From: Accumulibacter sp036625275 | Lineage (GTDB): Bacteria; Pseudomonadota; Gammaproteobacteria; Burkholderiales; Rhodocyclaceae | DNA length: 64,000 nucleotides | Assembly (NCBI RefSeq): GCF_036625275.1 | Contig: NZ_JAZKUD010000009.1 | Span: forward strand, 1 to 64,000 | Direction of reading: 5' to 3' | Notes under the pieces: model-generated | What the model was told of the DNA's origin: nothing | The model's database searches: none | The model's input: the letters and a program-made list of their open reading frames with translations, nothing else | Shown: positions 24,982 through 33,872 of the stretch, piece by piece | Layout: every line of letters begins with the position of its first letter | Numbering within the stretch: the stretch's first letter is position 1 | Translations under genes and position numbers: made by a program

Positions 24982-25499
24982 CGTGAATAACCTTGGCCAT
25001 GCGAACGGCTTGTCCGGCTGTGGGTGAAGGGGACGTTGTGATCAGTGGCGAAGCGCCAGATTGCGATGCGTGGCATGGGTAATGGACTGCCCCGTTCGTT
25101 GACCTCGTGACAGGCCGTCACCGGCAGGTCGATCATGCCGCCGGCCCAGGTTGGTCCGGGTACTTCGAAAACGTAGGTCAGCACCATCGCCTCAGCCATT
25201 GGCAGGCCAAAGAAATCGCCCCTCAACGCCGCCGTGCATTGCCCCGGCATCATGGGGTAGTGCGTGAGATGAATCGCAGCCGCCATGGCCGCAGAATCGT
25301 ATTGCACCGGCGCAGACATGCCGGGAGGAAACTCGCCGAGGCCAATCTTGCCGCAGGCGCACTGCGCAGCCAGAACCAAAGGCTCCGTGACCTCGAAGCG
25401 CAACGGCGGCAGATCGAACATCTGACGCCTTTCGGCAACTGAAGCCTCGGGCAAGCGATGGTGGTATGCGTCGCCATCCGATGGAGGGGGATGCCTCAC
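24978..25499 (-). pseudogene. IS66-family transposase (TnpC) fragment
   Basis: A 173-codon frame whose first 105 residues match the IS66 TnpC zinc-finger and linker region: RRQMFDLPPLRFEVTEP, then CACG, then GEFPPGMSAPVQYDSA and a helix with HLTHYPMMP. After residue 105 or so the sequence is unrelated, and the DDE catalytic domain is missing. No IS66 ends or tnpA/tnpB are nearby. It overlaps the end of the channel gene by 4 bases on the opposite strand, probably by chance. Confidence 0.6.
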
Positions 25500-25554
25500 G
25501 GCAAGACTCCATGTGCCAGACTCTTGTGCACCGTCCAGGACGGGTTGATAGCGC

Positions 25555-26034
25555 TCAAGCCCCCCGGCAGATCAGCACCACCGCCTCGGTCGCGATACCT
25601 TCGCCGCGGCCGACAAAGCCCAGCCGTTCGGCGGTCTTGGCCTTGACGTTGACACAGCCTGCAGGCAACCGCAGGTCGGCAGCGATGTTGGCGACCATCT
25701 GCGGCAGGTGCGGCGCCATCTTCGGCTGCTCTGCGAGGATCGTCGCGTCGACATTGCCGACTTGCCAGCCGGCCTGCGTCAGCAGCGCCAGCGTCGCGCG
25801 CAGTAACTGCCGACTGTCGGCACCCTGATAGCGGGCATCGGTGTCGGGAAAATGACGACCGATGTCACCCAGCGCAGCGGCGCCGAGCAAGGCGTCGGTG
25901 ATCGCGTGCAGCAGCGCATCCGCGTCGGAATGGCCGAGCAGGCCGCAGGCATGCGGAATGTCGACGCCGCCGAGGATCAGCTTGCGTCCCGGAACCAGCG
26001 CATGGATATCACAACCTTGTCCGATGCGGATCAC
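25555..26034 (-). CDS. ispF: 2-C-methyl-D-erythritol 2,4-cyclodiphosphate synthase
   Basis: Fifth step of the MEP isoprenoid pathway: cyclises CDP-methylerythritol 2-phosphate with release of CMP. The 159-residue protein has the metal ligands in GQGCDIHAL (D8, H10) and HSDADALLHAITDALLG, and the C-terminal ERLGFVGRGEGIATEAVVLI. It overlaps ispD by 4 bases (ATGA), the standard ispDF order. Confidence 0.94.
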   Translation of the reverse strand: MIRIGQGCDIHALVPGRKLILGGVDIPHACGLLGHSDADALLHAITDALLGAAALGDIGRHFPDTDARYQGADSRQLLRATLALLTQAGWQVGNVDATILAEQPKMAPHLPQMVANIAADLRLPAGCVNVKAKTAERLGFVGRGEGIATEAVVLICRGA

Positions 26035-26729
26035 TGGCCCGCCTGTATGTTCGCCAACAGGATCAGTTCCGCCAGTCGCAGATCGACCGGATAGGTGACC
26101 TTGAGGTTGCTGGCGTCACCCTGCACCAGCTTCGGCCTGAAACCGGCGGCCTCGACGGCCGACGCCTCATCGGTGCCGGCGAGCGGTTCGACCAGGACCC
26201 GGGTCAACAGGCCATAACGAAACATCTGCGGCGTCTGCGCCTGCCACAGGCCGTCGCGTGGCTCGGTACCGGCCACACGTCGCTCGGCGTCGGCGCGTTT
26301 CAGCGTGTCCGCCACCGGCACCGCAAGCAGACCGCCGATGGGATCGTCAGCAAGTTCGTCGCAAAGGACCGTCAGCATCGCCTGCGCAAGACAGGGGCGC
26401 GCAGCGTCATGCACCAGCACCCAGTCTTCGTCGTCGGCCGCCGTCGCCGCAGCGTCGAGGCCATTGCGGACGCTGGCGGATCGTGTCGCGCCGCCACAGA
26501 AAATGGTTTCGAGTTTATGACCCAGGCTTGTCCAATCATGCTGCCGCCACCATCTATCCTCTGGCGACAGCACTACCCAGACACGCTCGATGCGCGGATG
26601 GCGACAAAGGGCTGCGAGACTGTGATAGATCAATGGTTGGCCGGCAAGCATCTGATATTGTTTGGGCGTCTCGCCGCCAAAGCGCGATCCTGATCCGGCG
26701 GCGGGGACGATTGCATAGTAGTTCGGCAT
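26031..26729 (-). CDS. ispD: 2-C-methyl-D-erythritol 4-phosphate cytidylyltransferase
   Basis: Third step of the MEP pathway: transfers CMP from CTP to methylerythritol phosphate. The 232-residue protein begins with the nucleotide-binding signature PAAGSGSRFGGETPKQY and contains the conserved VLVHDAARPCL and GTDEASAVEAAG segments. It is cotranscribed with ispF. A substitution of the usual PK(Q)Y-adjacent residues is not seen, so it should be active. Confidence 0.93.
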   Translation of the reverse strand: MPNYYAIVPAAGSGSRFGGETPKQYQMLAGQPLIYHSLAALCRHPRIERVWVVLSPEDRWWRQHDWTSLGHKLETIFCGGATRSASVRNGLDAAATAADDEDWVLVHDAARPCLAQAMLTVLCDELADDPIGGLLAVPVADTLKRADAERRVAGTEPRDGLWQAQTPQMFRYGLLTRVLVEPLAGTDEASAVEAAGFRPKLVQGDASNLKVTYPVDLRLAELILLANIQAGQ

Positions 26730-26866
26730 GGCGTAATTTTAACCAGTTATCTGCACAGGGATGGCGAAATGAATCCGCAGTGTTACGGCCAGACGATCAC
26801 TGCCACACCCGTTCCGTGGTCACCGCGGCCCTCTGGTCGAGCCGCCTTTCATCGAGGAGCAAGCAC

Positions 26867-27685
26867 GTGACGCACTCAACCCAGCCAATCCGTCCAGCCG
26901 CAGTCGCCGGCATGTTCTATCCCGGCTCCCCTTCGGCTCTGGCGCGCGACCTCCGGCAAATGCTGAGCCACCCGCCGCCGGCACCCGGTATCCGCCCGAA
27001 GGCGATCATCGCCCCCCATGCCGGCTATGTCTATTCGGGCCCGATCGCGGCCAGCGTCTATGCGCCGCTCGCGGACCTGCGCGAGCGCATTCGCCGCGTG
27101 ATCCTGCTCGGACCCACCCATCGGGTCGCGGTCGAGGGGCTGGCGCTGCCCTCCTCCCGCGCCTTCGCCACACCGCTCGGCGTCGTCCAGCTCGACCAGG
27201 AAGCCATGGTCAGCATCGAGCCATTGCCGCAGGTCATCGTCAGCGACGCCGCGCATGCCCTCGAACACTCGCTGGAGGTGCAGCTTCCTTTCCTGCAGAC
27301 GGTGCTTTCCGGGTTCACGCTGCTGCCGCTCGCAGTCGGCCGCGCTTCGGCTGAAGAGGTGGCTGAAGTGCTCGAATGCCTGTGGGGAGGAGACGAGACG
27401 CTGATCGTGATCAGCTCCGATCTTTCGCACTACCTGCCCTACGCGCTGGCCCGCGAGACCGACAGCAACACCGCGCGCCACATCGTCGCACTCGATGCAC
27501 ACCTCGACCACCAACAAGCGTGTGGCGCGACACCGGTCAATGGTCTGTTGCTGGCCGCACGCCGGCACGGACTGCAGGCCAGACTGATCGACCTGCGCAA
27601 TTCCGGCGACACCGCCGGCGACCGCTCGCGTGTCGTCGGTTACGGCGCCTTTTGCTTCAGCGCGGAGACTGAACATGCCCACTGA
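26867..27685 (+). CDS. amrB: AmmeMemoRadiSam system protein B (MEMO1 family)
   Basis: A 272-residue MEMO-like protein, structurally related to class III extradiol dioxygenases. Metal-site motifs are APHAGYVYSG with H51, LGPTHRVAVEG and SSDLSHYLPY; a conserved cysteine follows in QACGATPVNGL. The start is GTG at 26867 with GAGGAG eight bases upstream; the open frame extends further back but without similarity. It overlaps the AMMECR1 gene by 11 bases. In many bacteria and archaea this family occurs with AMMECR1 and a radical SAM enzyme as a three-gene set of unproven biochemical role. Confidence 0.88.
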   Translation: MTHSTQPIRPAAVAGMFYPGSPSALARDLRQMLSHPPPAPGIRPKAIIAPHAGYVYSGPIAASVYAPLADLRERIRRVILLGPTHRVAVEGLALPSSRAFATPLGVVQLDQEAMVSIEPLPQVIVSDAAHALEHSLEVQLPFLQTVLSGFTLLPLAVGRASAEEVAEVLECLWGGDETLIVISSDLSHYLPYALARETDSNTARHIVALDAHLDHQQACGATPVNGLLLAARRHGLQARLIDLRNSGDTAGDRSRVVGYGAFCFSAETEHAH

Positions 27686-28223
27686 CACCCTGGGCAGCGC
27701 TTTGCTGTCGATCGCCCGCAACGCCATCGCCAAGCGTTTCGGACTCGCCGCGCAGCCCGTCGATCCGCTCCCGGAACTGGCCGAACCGGCAGCGACTTTC
27801 GTCACGCTCACCCAGGATGGTCAGCTGCGCGGTTGCATCGGCAGCCTCGAAGCACACCGGCCGCTCGCCACCGACGTCGCTGAAAACGCCGTCGCCGCGG
27901 CCTTTCGTGATACACGCTTTGCGCCTTTGAGTCCGGCGGAGTTTGCCCGCACGCACGTCGAGGTCTCGCTACTGACGCCGCCCGAGCCCTTCGCCGTCGC
28001 CGATGAAGCCGACGCGCTGGCGCGTCTGCGGCCCGGCATCGACGGCCTGATCGTCAGTTACGGCAGGCGGCGCGCGACCTTCCTGCCGCAGGTCTGGGAA
28101 TCGCTCCCCGAGCCACGCCAGTTCCTGGCGCAACTGAAACTCAAGGCCGGGCTGCCCGCCGACTTCTGGCACGAGCAGCTCATCCTCGCGCGTTATGGAG
28201 TCCGAAAATGGAAAGAGAACTAG
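27675..28223 (+). CDS. amrA: AmmeMemoRadiSam system protein A (AMMECR1 domain)
   Basis: A 182-residue AMMECR1-domain protein. The hallmark LRGCIGSL is at residues 51-58, followed by AAFRDTRFAPLSPAEF, IDGLIVSYGRRRATFLPQVW and the C-terminal YGVRKW. The ATG at 27675 lies inside the end of the MEMO gene, so the two are coupled; the radical SAM gene starts 16 bases before its stop. The domain's function in bacteria is unknown; its human homologue is linked to a contiguous-deletion syndrome. Confidence 0.88.
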   Translation: MPTDTLGSALLSIARNAIAKRFGLAAQPVDPLPELAEPAATFVTLTQDGQLRGCIGSLEAHRPLATDVAENAVAAAFRDTRFAPLSPAEFARTHVEVSLLTPPEPFAVADEADALARLRPGIDGLIVSYGRRRATFLPQVWESLPEPRQFLAQLKLKAGLPADFWHEQLILARYGVRKWKEN

Positions 28224-29317
28224 ACCATTCCCCCAAGGTGCCGGAATCGGTCCATCCGGGTCGCTGGTGGCACGCCATCGAAGACGAACGCATTCAGTGC
28301 GACCTCTGTCCGCGTGACTGTAGGCTGCATGAGGGTCAGCGCGGCGCCTGCTTCGTTCGCCAGAACCTCGGCGGACAGATGGTGCTGACCACCTACGGGC
28401 GTTCGTCGGGTTTCTGCATCGATCCGATCGAGAAAAAGCCGCTCAACCACTTCCATCCCGGCTCGTCGATCCTCTCCTTCGGCACCGCCGGTTGCAATCT
28501 CGCCTGCAAGTTCTGCCAGAACTGGGACATCTCGAAGTCGAAAGACATGGACCGCCTGCTCGACGCCGCGACCCCCGAGGGCATCGCCGCCGCCGCAGTC
28601 GCCTACGGGGCTCAGTCGGTGGCCTTCACCTACAACGACCCGGTGATCTTCGCCGAATACGCGATCGACACTGCGCGTGCCTGCCATGAACGCGATGTCA
28701 GAACGGTGGCCGTCACTGCCGGCTACATCCATCCCGAACCGGCGCGCGAGTTCTACGCCGTGCTGGACGCCGCCAATGTCGATCTCAAGGCCTTCACCGA
28801 TGATTTCTACTTCAGACTCTGCGGTGGCCACCTGCAACCGGTACTCGATACCCTTGCCTACATTCATCACGAAACGAAGTGCTGGCTCGAAATCACCACG
28901 CTGCTGATTCCGGGCAGGAACGATTCCACCGGCGAAATCAAGGCGCTCGCCGACTGGGTGGCACGCGAACTGGGGCCGGAAGTCCCGCTGCACTTCACCG
29001 CCTTCCATCCCGACTGGAAAATGAGCGACCTGCCCCGGACCCCGCCGTCGACGCTGACTCAGGCGCGGCGCATCGCCCTCGACGCCGGCCTGTACTACGT
29101 GTACACCGGCAATGTGCACGACAGCGAAGGCGGGACGACCTTCTGCCCCTCTTGTCAGGCCGCCCTGATCGAGCGCGACTGGTACACCATCCGGCATGAC
29201 GACCTGCCAGCCGATGGCCGTTGTCCCCACTGCGGAACGCTGATTGCCGGCCACTTCACCCGTTTCGGCAAGCCTTTCGGACCACGTCGCGTGCCAGTGC
29301 GGCTGGAGCGGCGGTGA
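28208..29317 (+). CDS. amrS: AmmeMemoRadiSam system radical SAM enzyme
   Basis: A 369-residue radical SAM protein of the PflA-like/AmrS group. The [4Fe-4S]-SAM motif is C96-X3-C100-X2-C103 (CNLACKFCQNW). An extra N-terminal cysteine set lies at C31, C34 and C38 (CDLCPRDC), and a C-terminal zinc-ribbon-like set reads FCPSCQ and CPHCG. It would generate a 5'-deoxyadenosyl radical; the substrate is unknown, and a protein target such as AMMECR1 or MEMO is one idea. It ends in GTGA, overlapping the following hydrolase start. Confidence 0.9.
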   Translation: MERELDHSPKVPESVHPGRWWHAIEDERIQCDLCPRDCRLHEGQRGACFVRQNLGGQMVLTTYGRSSGFCIDPIEKKPLNHFHPGSSILSFGTAGCNLACKFCQNWDISKSKDMDRLLDAATPEGIAAAAVAYGAQSVAFTYNDPVIFAEYAIDTARACHERDVRTVAVTAGYIHPEPAREFYAVLDAANVDLKAFTDDFYFRLCGGHLQPVLDTLAYIHHETKCWLEITTLLIPGRNDSTGEIKALADWVARELGPEVPLHFTAFHPDWKMSDLPRTPPSTLTQARRIALDAGLYYVYTGNVHDSEGGTTFCPSCQAALIERDWYTIRHDDLPADGRCPHCGTLIAGHFTRFGKPFGPRRVPVRLERR

Positions 29318-29976
29318 ACGAAGCGATCCATCTTCCGGGTGACACGCCGATCGCCATCCCCACCGGGCAGGCCTCGCTGCAAGGCTTGCTGACCCTGCCG
29401 GCACGCTTCTCGGCACTGGTCGTGCTGATGCATGCCGGCAAACATCCCGAGGCGCGCGACGACGCGCTCGCCGTGGTCCTTCAGCACGCAGGCATCGGCA
29501 CGCTGACACTCGACCTGCTGACGCACGCTGAAGAACGCTTCGCCGACATTCACCACAACGTCTCGCTGCTCGCCAGACGCCTGCTCGATGCGCTGGCACT
29601 GATCAAGCAACGGATGCTGCTCGGTGAATTGCCGACGCTGCCGATCGGCCTCTGCGCCGCTGGCGACTGTTCGCCGGTGGCGCTGCGCGTGGCTGCCCTG
29701 CGCGACCATGACATCTTTGCCATCGTCTGCCGCGGTGGCTTGATCGATCTGGCCGGCATGCTCTACCTGCGCTCGCTCAGCGCGCCCCTACTGGTTCTCG
29801 TCGGCGAGGACGACGAGCGCGTGACGGCAAGCAATCAGCGCGCCCTGCACGAGTTGAGCTGCCTCCAGGAACTGAAACGGCTGCCATCCGTGTCGCCCGA
29901 TTCGGCCGCCGCTCTCGGGGCCGTCGCCCGCGAGACGACGCTCTGGTTTGTCCAGCACCTGCCCACACGAATCTGA
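29314..29976 (+). CDS. alpha/beta hydrolase (dienelactone hydrolase-like)
   Basis: A 220-residue protein with alpha/beta-hydrolase organisation. A beta-strand ALVVLMHAGKHP near residue 38 resembles the oxyanion region of dienelactone-hydrolase-like proteins, and LLVLVGEDDERV near 150 fits the acid-residue strand. The nucleophile elbow is unusual: CAAGDCSPVALR is found where GxSxG is expected, so catalysis is uncertain. The GTG start at 29314 overlaps the radical SAM stop (GTGA), making it the fourth gene of the operon. Phosphoribosyltransferase-linked hydrolases of similar type occur elsewhere. The assignment to a fold is moderate; the function is unknown. Confidence 0.55.
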   Translation: MNEAIHLPGDTPIAIPTGQASLQGLLTLPARFSALVVLMHAGKHPEARDDALAVVLQHAGIGTLTLDLLTHAEERFADIHHNVSLLARRLLDALALIKQRMLLGELPTLPIGLCAAGDCSPVALRVAALRDHDIFAIVCRGGLIDLAGMLYLRSLSAPLLVLVGEDDERVTASNQRALHELSCLQELKRLPSVSPDSAAALGAVARETTLWFVQHLPTRI

Positions 29977-30067
29977 GCAAGCGACGGTCGGCCTTGCCGG
30001 GCGGATCAGCCTGCGGCGCGTCATCCGACCAATCAGATCCGGCCCGGCGCTACCCGGAAACGAAAAA

Positions 30068-30088
30068 ATCGTATATATTGCACTGCAA
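30068..30088. promoter_or_regulatory. AT-rich box with TTGCA-C-TGCAA palindrome
   Basis: The sequence TCGTATATATTG followed by CACTGCAA contains a perfect 5-base inverted repeat TTGCA-C-TGCAA at 30078-30088 and a TATATT box just before it. It lies in the 416-base gap between the hydrolase and DUF2760 genes. It could be a promoter with a regulator site for the Hsp70 pair, but it is 305 bases from that start. Confidence 0.3.
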
Positions 30089-30145
30089 CAGACTTACCGG
30101 AAGGGCCAGCACCGACTCGGCATCCCGCCTTCATTTCGCATTTCC

Positions 30146-30220
30146 CCTCCCCACTCGCGTGAGGGGGAAACAATTATGACTTTCATGATCGGGAGGTGCC
30201 TGGAAAAGTCATGATCGTTA
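30146..30220. repeat. composite repeat Y-Z, copy 3
   Basis: A short Y-type hairpin (CCCCTCCCCACTCGCGTGAG and GGGG) is followed by Z at about 30170-30219, with the right arm AAAGTCATGATCGTT at 30205-30219 and the central GATCGGGAGGTGCCTGG. The left arm has decayed to CAATTATGACTTT. Confidence 0.75.
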
Positions 30221-30392
30221 GGTACCCTTCGACTGGTATGCTCTTACACCCCGGCGATGGCCAGCATGCGCAAACCAGCAAGCGATTGCCCCTCTTCGAA
30301 GAAGACCCGGCGCGGCGTTTGCCTGCCAGCCGCGGCGGAGTCTTGCAGCCCCTTACCGAGCCGCTGCAGCGGCAGACCACCAGGACCATTTT

Positions 30393-30953
30393 ATGAAACC
30401 AGCCAATCCTTCCTTGTTGAGCAGGATTTCCCTTGCCTTTGGCACCTTTTTCTCGATTCTTTCCGATGGCCAGTTTGCCGCGCGTGTTCAGGCGCTGCGC
30501 TCTGGAGAACAGCGCGCCGAACCATCGGCACCGGCGCCGACCCCCAAACCGGTCGTCGTGCCGCTCCGGGAAGCCGCTCCCGACGGCGCGCTGCAACTCC
30601 TTGGCCTGCTGCAACGCGAGGCGCGCTTCATCGACTTCATTCAGGAGGATGTCGCTGCCTATGCCGACGCCGACATCGGCGCCGCGGTGCGCGTCGTGCA
30701 TGAAGGCTGTCGCAAGGTGCTGCACGACAACTTCACGATCAGCCCGATCCGCGATGAAGCCGAAGGCAGCCGGATCACGCTGCCGGTAGGCTTCGACGCG
30801 GCGGCGATTCGCGTCACCGGCAACGTCGTCGGCCAGCCGCCCTTCCACGGCAGCATCACTCACCGCGGCTGGCGAGTGGTTGAAACCCGCCTGCCCAGGC
30901 TGAGCGGTAGTCATCAACTGAACATCGTTGCCCCCGCGGAGGTGGAACTATGA
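30393..30953 (+). CDS. DUF2760 protein
   Basis: A 186-residue protein of the DUF2760 family, found almost always beside an Hsp70-like gene. The N-terminal 35 residues (SLLSRISLAFGTFFSILSDG) could form a membrane-associated or amphipathic helix; a proline/alanine linker follows. The conserved C-terminal domain (from about 66) contains LQLLGLLQREARFIDFI, YADADIGAAVR, PPFHGSITHRGW and ends with LNIVAPAEVEL. It overlaps the Hsp70 gene by 4 bases (ATGA). Function unknown; a co-chaperone role is an inference from the conserved pairing. Confidence 0.8.
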   Translation: MKPANPSLLSRISLAFGTFFSILSDGQFAARVQALRSGEQRAEPSAPAPTPKPVVVPLREAAPDGALQLLGLLQREARFIDFIQEDVAAYADADIGAAVRVVHEGCRKVLHDNFTISPIRDEAEGSRITLPVGFDAAAIRVTGNVVGQPPFHGSITHRGWRVVETRLPRLSGSHQLNIVAPAEVEL

Positions 30954-32797
30954 ACGAACCAAAATTTTCGATCGGCATCGATCTGGGCACCACGCACTGC
31001 GCCCTCTCCTACGTCGATATCGGCGCCTGCGATGGCGAACAGGTCGTGCAGGAAGTGCTACAGGTGCCGCAGTTGACCGCCCCCGGCTCGGTCGAGGCGC
31101 TCGGCCTGCTGCCGTCGTTCATCTACCTGCCGCACCCGAGCGAACTCGCCGCCGGCGATCTGAACCTACCATGGACCGACGAACTGGACCATGCGGTCGG
31201 TGAAATGGCGCGCAGCCGCGGTGCAGCAACGCCGATCCGCCTGGTGTCGAGCGCCAAGAGCTGGCTCTGCCACGCCGGCGTCGATCGGCGCGCAGCGATC
31301 CTGCCCAACGACGCGCCGCCGGAAGTGGCGCGCCTGTCGCCACTCGAAGCCTCGCTGCGCTATCTCGGTCATCTGCGCGCTGCCTGGGATCAGGCGCAGC
31401 CGGAGGCTCCTTTCGTCGAGCAGGAGATCGTCGTCACGATTCCCGCCTCCTTCGACCCGGCGGCCCGCGAACTGACTGCCGAAGCGGCGCGCGCCGCCGG
31501 CTGCGAGCGCATGACCCTGCTCGAAGAACCGCAAGCCGCGCTCTATAGCTGGATTCAGCAGAGCGCCGGCGGCTGGCGCAAACAGGTACGACCCGGCGAC
31601 ATCATCCTGGTCGTCGATGTCGGCGGCGGCACCAGCGACTTCTCGCTGATCGCCGTGCTCGAACGCGAAGGCAACCTCGAACTGCATCGCGTCGCCGTTG
31701 GCGAGCACATCCTGCTCGGCGGTGACAACATGGACCTGGCGCTCGCCTATGCCGTCGCCGGCAAGCTGGCCGCGCAGGACAGCAAACTCGACGCCTGGCA
31801 ACTGCGGACGCTGACGCACGCCTGCCGGGGTGCCAAGGAAACGCTGCTCAGCGATCCCGATCTGGCTGCCGTGCCGCTGGTAATCGCCAGTCGCGGTGCC
31901 AAGCTGATCGGCGGATCGATCCGCAGCGAACTGACGCGTACAGAACTCAGCGCGACACTGCTCGAAGGTTTCTTCCCGCCCGCGGCCATTGCCGATCGCC
32001 CGCAGGGTCGTGGGCGTGGCGGTCTGACGCAGCTCGGCCTGCCCTATGCACAGGACGCCGCCGTCACTCGTCACCTGGCCGCTTTTCTCGCCCGTCAGGT
32101 CGCCGCAACCGCCGATCTCGAAGGGTTTGCCGGCAAATTGCCCGAAGACGCGACCTTTCTGCATCCGACCGCCGTGCTCTTCAACGGCGGCGTCTTCAAA
32201 TCCGAACTGCTCGCCGAGCGCACCCTGGCGACGGTCAATTCCTGGCTCGGCGCCGAGGCTGCTCCGGCCGCACGCCTGCTCGAAGGCGCCGACCTTGACC
32301 TCGCCGTTGCGCGCGGTGCCGCCTATTACGGCTACGTCCGGCGTGGCCAGGGCGTGCGCATCCGTGGCGGCACGGCGCAGGCGTACTATGTCGCGGTCGA
32401 ATCGGTGATGCCCGCCGTGCCCGGCCTGCAGCCGCCGGTACAGGCGCTGTGCCTGGCGCCGTTCGGCATGGAGGAAGGTAGCGAGGCCGCCCTGTCGGAG
32501 CAGGAATTCGGCCTGGTCGTCGGCGAACAGGTGCGCTTTCGCTTCTTCGGCTCTTCGGTTCGCCGTCAGGACCAGGTGGGCACCCTGCTCGACGATTGGC
32601 AACCCGAAGAACTTCAGGAACTCGACGAAATCCAGACCACGCTGCCGGGCGAAGGCCGTGCCGCCGGCGAGGTGGTACGCGTCAGGCTGCATGCGCGCGT
32701 CACCGAAGCCGGCACGCTTGAACTCGAAGCACTGCCGCACGACGGCCCGCAGCACTGGAAAGTCGAGTTCGACGTGCGCGCCGGCGCCAGCGACTGA
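30950..32797 (+). CDS. Hsp70-family protein (atypical DnaK homologue)
   Basis: A 615-residue Hsp70-like ATPase. The actin-fold nucleotide site is clear: IGIDLGTTHCALSY at the N-terminus, LLEEPQAALYSW, VVDVGGGTSDFSL and the adenosine-loop region LFNGGVFKSELL. The C-terminal substrate-binding part is divergent and lacks the EEVD-like or DnaK lid features. Such proteins usually pair with DUF2760 and often with a second, larger Hsp70 (DUF3731) gene, which is not present here. The long antisense frame over the whole gene is a shadow caused by codon bias. Confidence 0.83.
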   Translation: MNEPKFSIGIDLGTTHCALSYVDIGACDGEQVVQEVLQVPQLTAPGSVEALGLLPSFIYLPHPSELAAGDLNLPWTDELDHAVGEMARSRGAATPIRLVSSAKSWLCHAGVDRRAAILPNDAPPEVARLSPLEASLRYLGHLRAAWDQAQPEAPFVEQEIVVTIPASFDPAARELTAEAARAAGCERMTLLEEPQAALYSWIQQSAGGWRKQVRPGDIILVVDVGGGTSDFSLIAVLEREGNLELHRVAVGEHILLGGDNMDLALAYAVAGKLAAQDSKLDAWQLRTLTHACRGAKETLLSDPDLAAVPLVIASRGAKLIGGSIRSELTRTELSATLLEGFFPPAAIADRPQGRGRGGLTQLGLPYAQDAAVTRHLAAFLARQVAATADLEGFAGKLPEDATFLHPTAVLFNGGVFKSELLAERTLATVNSWLGAEAAPAARLLEGADLDLAVARGAAYYGYVRRGQGVRIRGGTAQAYYVAVESVMPAVPGLQPPVQALCLAPFGMEEGSEAALSEQEFGLVVGEQVRFRFFGSSVRRQDQVGTLLDDWQPEELQELDEIQTTLPGEGRAAGEVVRVRLHARVTEAGTLELEALPHDGPQHWKVEFDVRAGASD

Positions 32798-32885
32798 GTG
32801 CGGATGAATAGCCTGTCGCACATGATCTGAACGAAGGCGAAGGGCCTTATACTTGGCGGAATTCTTTGCTCTCCTTGTACTCGCG

Positions 32886-33872
32886 ATGATCCCCTGCCTC
32901 GTCAACTCCCTCCGCCGTCTTGCCGGATGGCTACTGATTGTTCCACTGCTGTGCCCGGCCATCACTGCGCATGCCGGGCTGGCGATCGCCCTCAATTCGG
33001 CAGATGGCACGCTCAGCCTGATCGATACCGAAACCTATCAGGTCACTGGCAAGGTAGCCGTCTGCAAGGAGCCGCACCACCTGATGCCGACTCCTGATGA
33101 CAAGTCGCTGATTGTGGCCTGTGCCGCTTCCAACCAACTGGTCTTCTTCGACCCGAACACCGGTCAGGAGCAGAAACGCATCCGCAACATCTCGGACCCC
33201 TATCAACTGGGCTTTTCGCCGAATCGCAAATGGTTTGTCGCCACCTCCTTGCGACTTGACCGCGTCGACCTCTACAACCCCAACGACTTCCAACTGGTCG
33301 CCCGCCTGCCCGCGCCGAAAACACCGTCGCACATGGCTTTCGACAACGATAGCCAGTTTGTCTTTGTGACCCTCCAGGACTCCAACGAAATCATGGCCAT
33401 CAGCCTCGGCACGCAGACCATCGCCTGGGTCATCCCGGTCGCCGCGACGCCGGCCGGGATCATGATGGCCCCCGACAACCGTCATCTCCTGGTGGCCTGC
33501 ATGGGCGCAGGCGTCGTCGAGGTCATCGAATGGCGCACTCGCAAGAGCGTGATGAAGATCGCCACCGGCACCGCGGCCCACAATCTGCAGCCCAAGGGCG
33601 ATGGACGTCATTACTATGTTTCCAACCGTACGATCGACGGCAGCATTTCGCTGCTCGATACGCAGACGATGACGGTGGTGGAAAAATACGAGGTCCCTGG
33701 CGGACCAGACGACATGATCGTCCGCGCCGACGGCAAGGAACTCTGGACAACCGCACGCTTCGCCCGCAAAGTGCAGGTTCTCGATCTGGTCACCAAGAAA
33801 ATCAAACAGTCGATCGCGGTCGGCAGTTCGCCGCACGGTGTTTTCTTTACCAACCACGCCGGCCTGAGATGA
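32886..33872 (+). CDS. exported YncE-like beta-propeller protein
   Basis: A 328-residue periplasmic seven-bladed beta-propeller of the YVTN/YncE type. The signal peptide runs through LLIVPLLCPAITAHA. Repeated blades are visible as GTLSLIDTETYQVTGKVAV, then NQLVFFDPNTGQEQKRI, GAGVVEVIEWRTRKS and GSISLLDTQTMTVVEKYEV, with GVFF at the end. I used ATG 32886; a TTG at 32853 would place eleven more residues before the signal. Such propellers bind ligands or redox partners. The gene is coupled to the next by ATGA. Confidence 0.72.
   Translation: MIPCLVNSLRRLAGWLLIVPLLCPAITAHAGLAIALNSADGTLSLIDTETYQVTGKVAVCKEPHHLMPTPDDKSLIVACAASNQLVFFDPNTGQEQKRIRNISDPYQLGFSPNRKWFVATSLRLDRVDLYNPNDFQLVARLPAPKTPSHMAFDNDSQFVFVTLQDSNEIMAISLGTQTIAWVIPVAATPAGIMMAPDNRHLLVACMGAGVVEVIEWRTRKSVMKIATGTAAHNLQPKGDGRHYYVSNRTIDGSISLLDTQTMTVVEKYEVPGGPDDMIVRADGKELWTTARFARKVQVLDLVTKKIKQSIAVGSSPHGVFFTNHAGLR

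Noticed and set aside
28220..29599. 459-codon minus-strand frame over the radical SAM gene
   Set aside because: Antisense shadow; the CX3CX2C motif and family features are on the plus strand.
31166..33010. 614-codon minus-strand frame opposite the Hsp70 gene
   Set aside because: Full-length antisense shadow; the plus strand has clear Hsp70 ATPase motifs, and the antisense translation is rich in R, A, Q and H with no domain.
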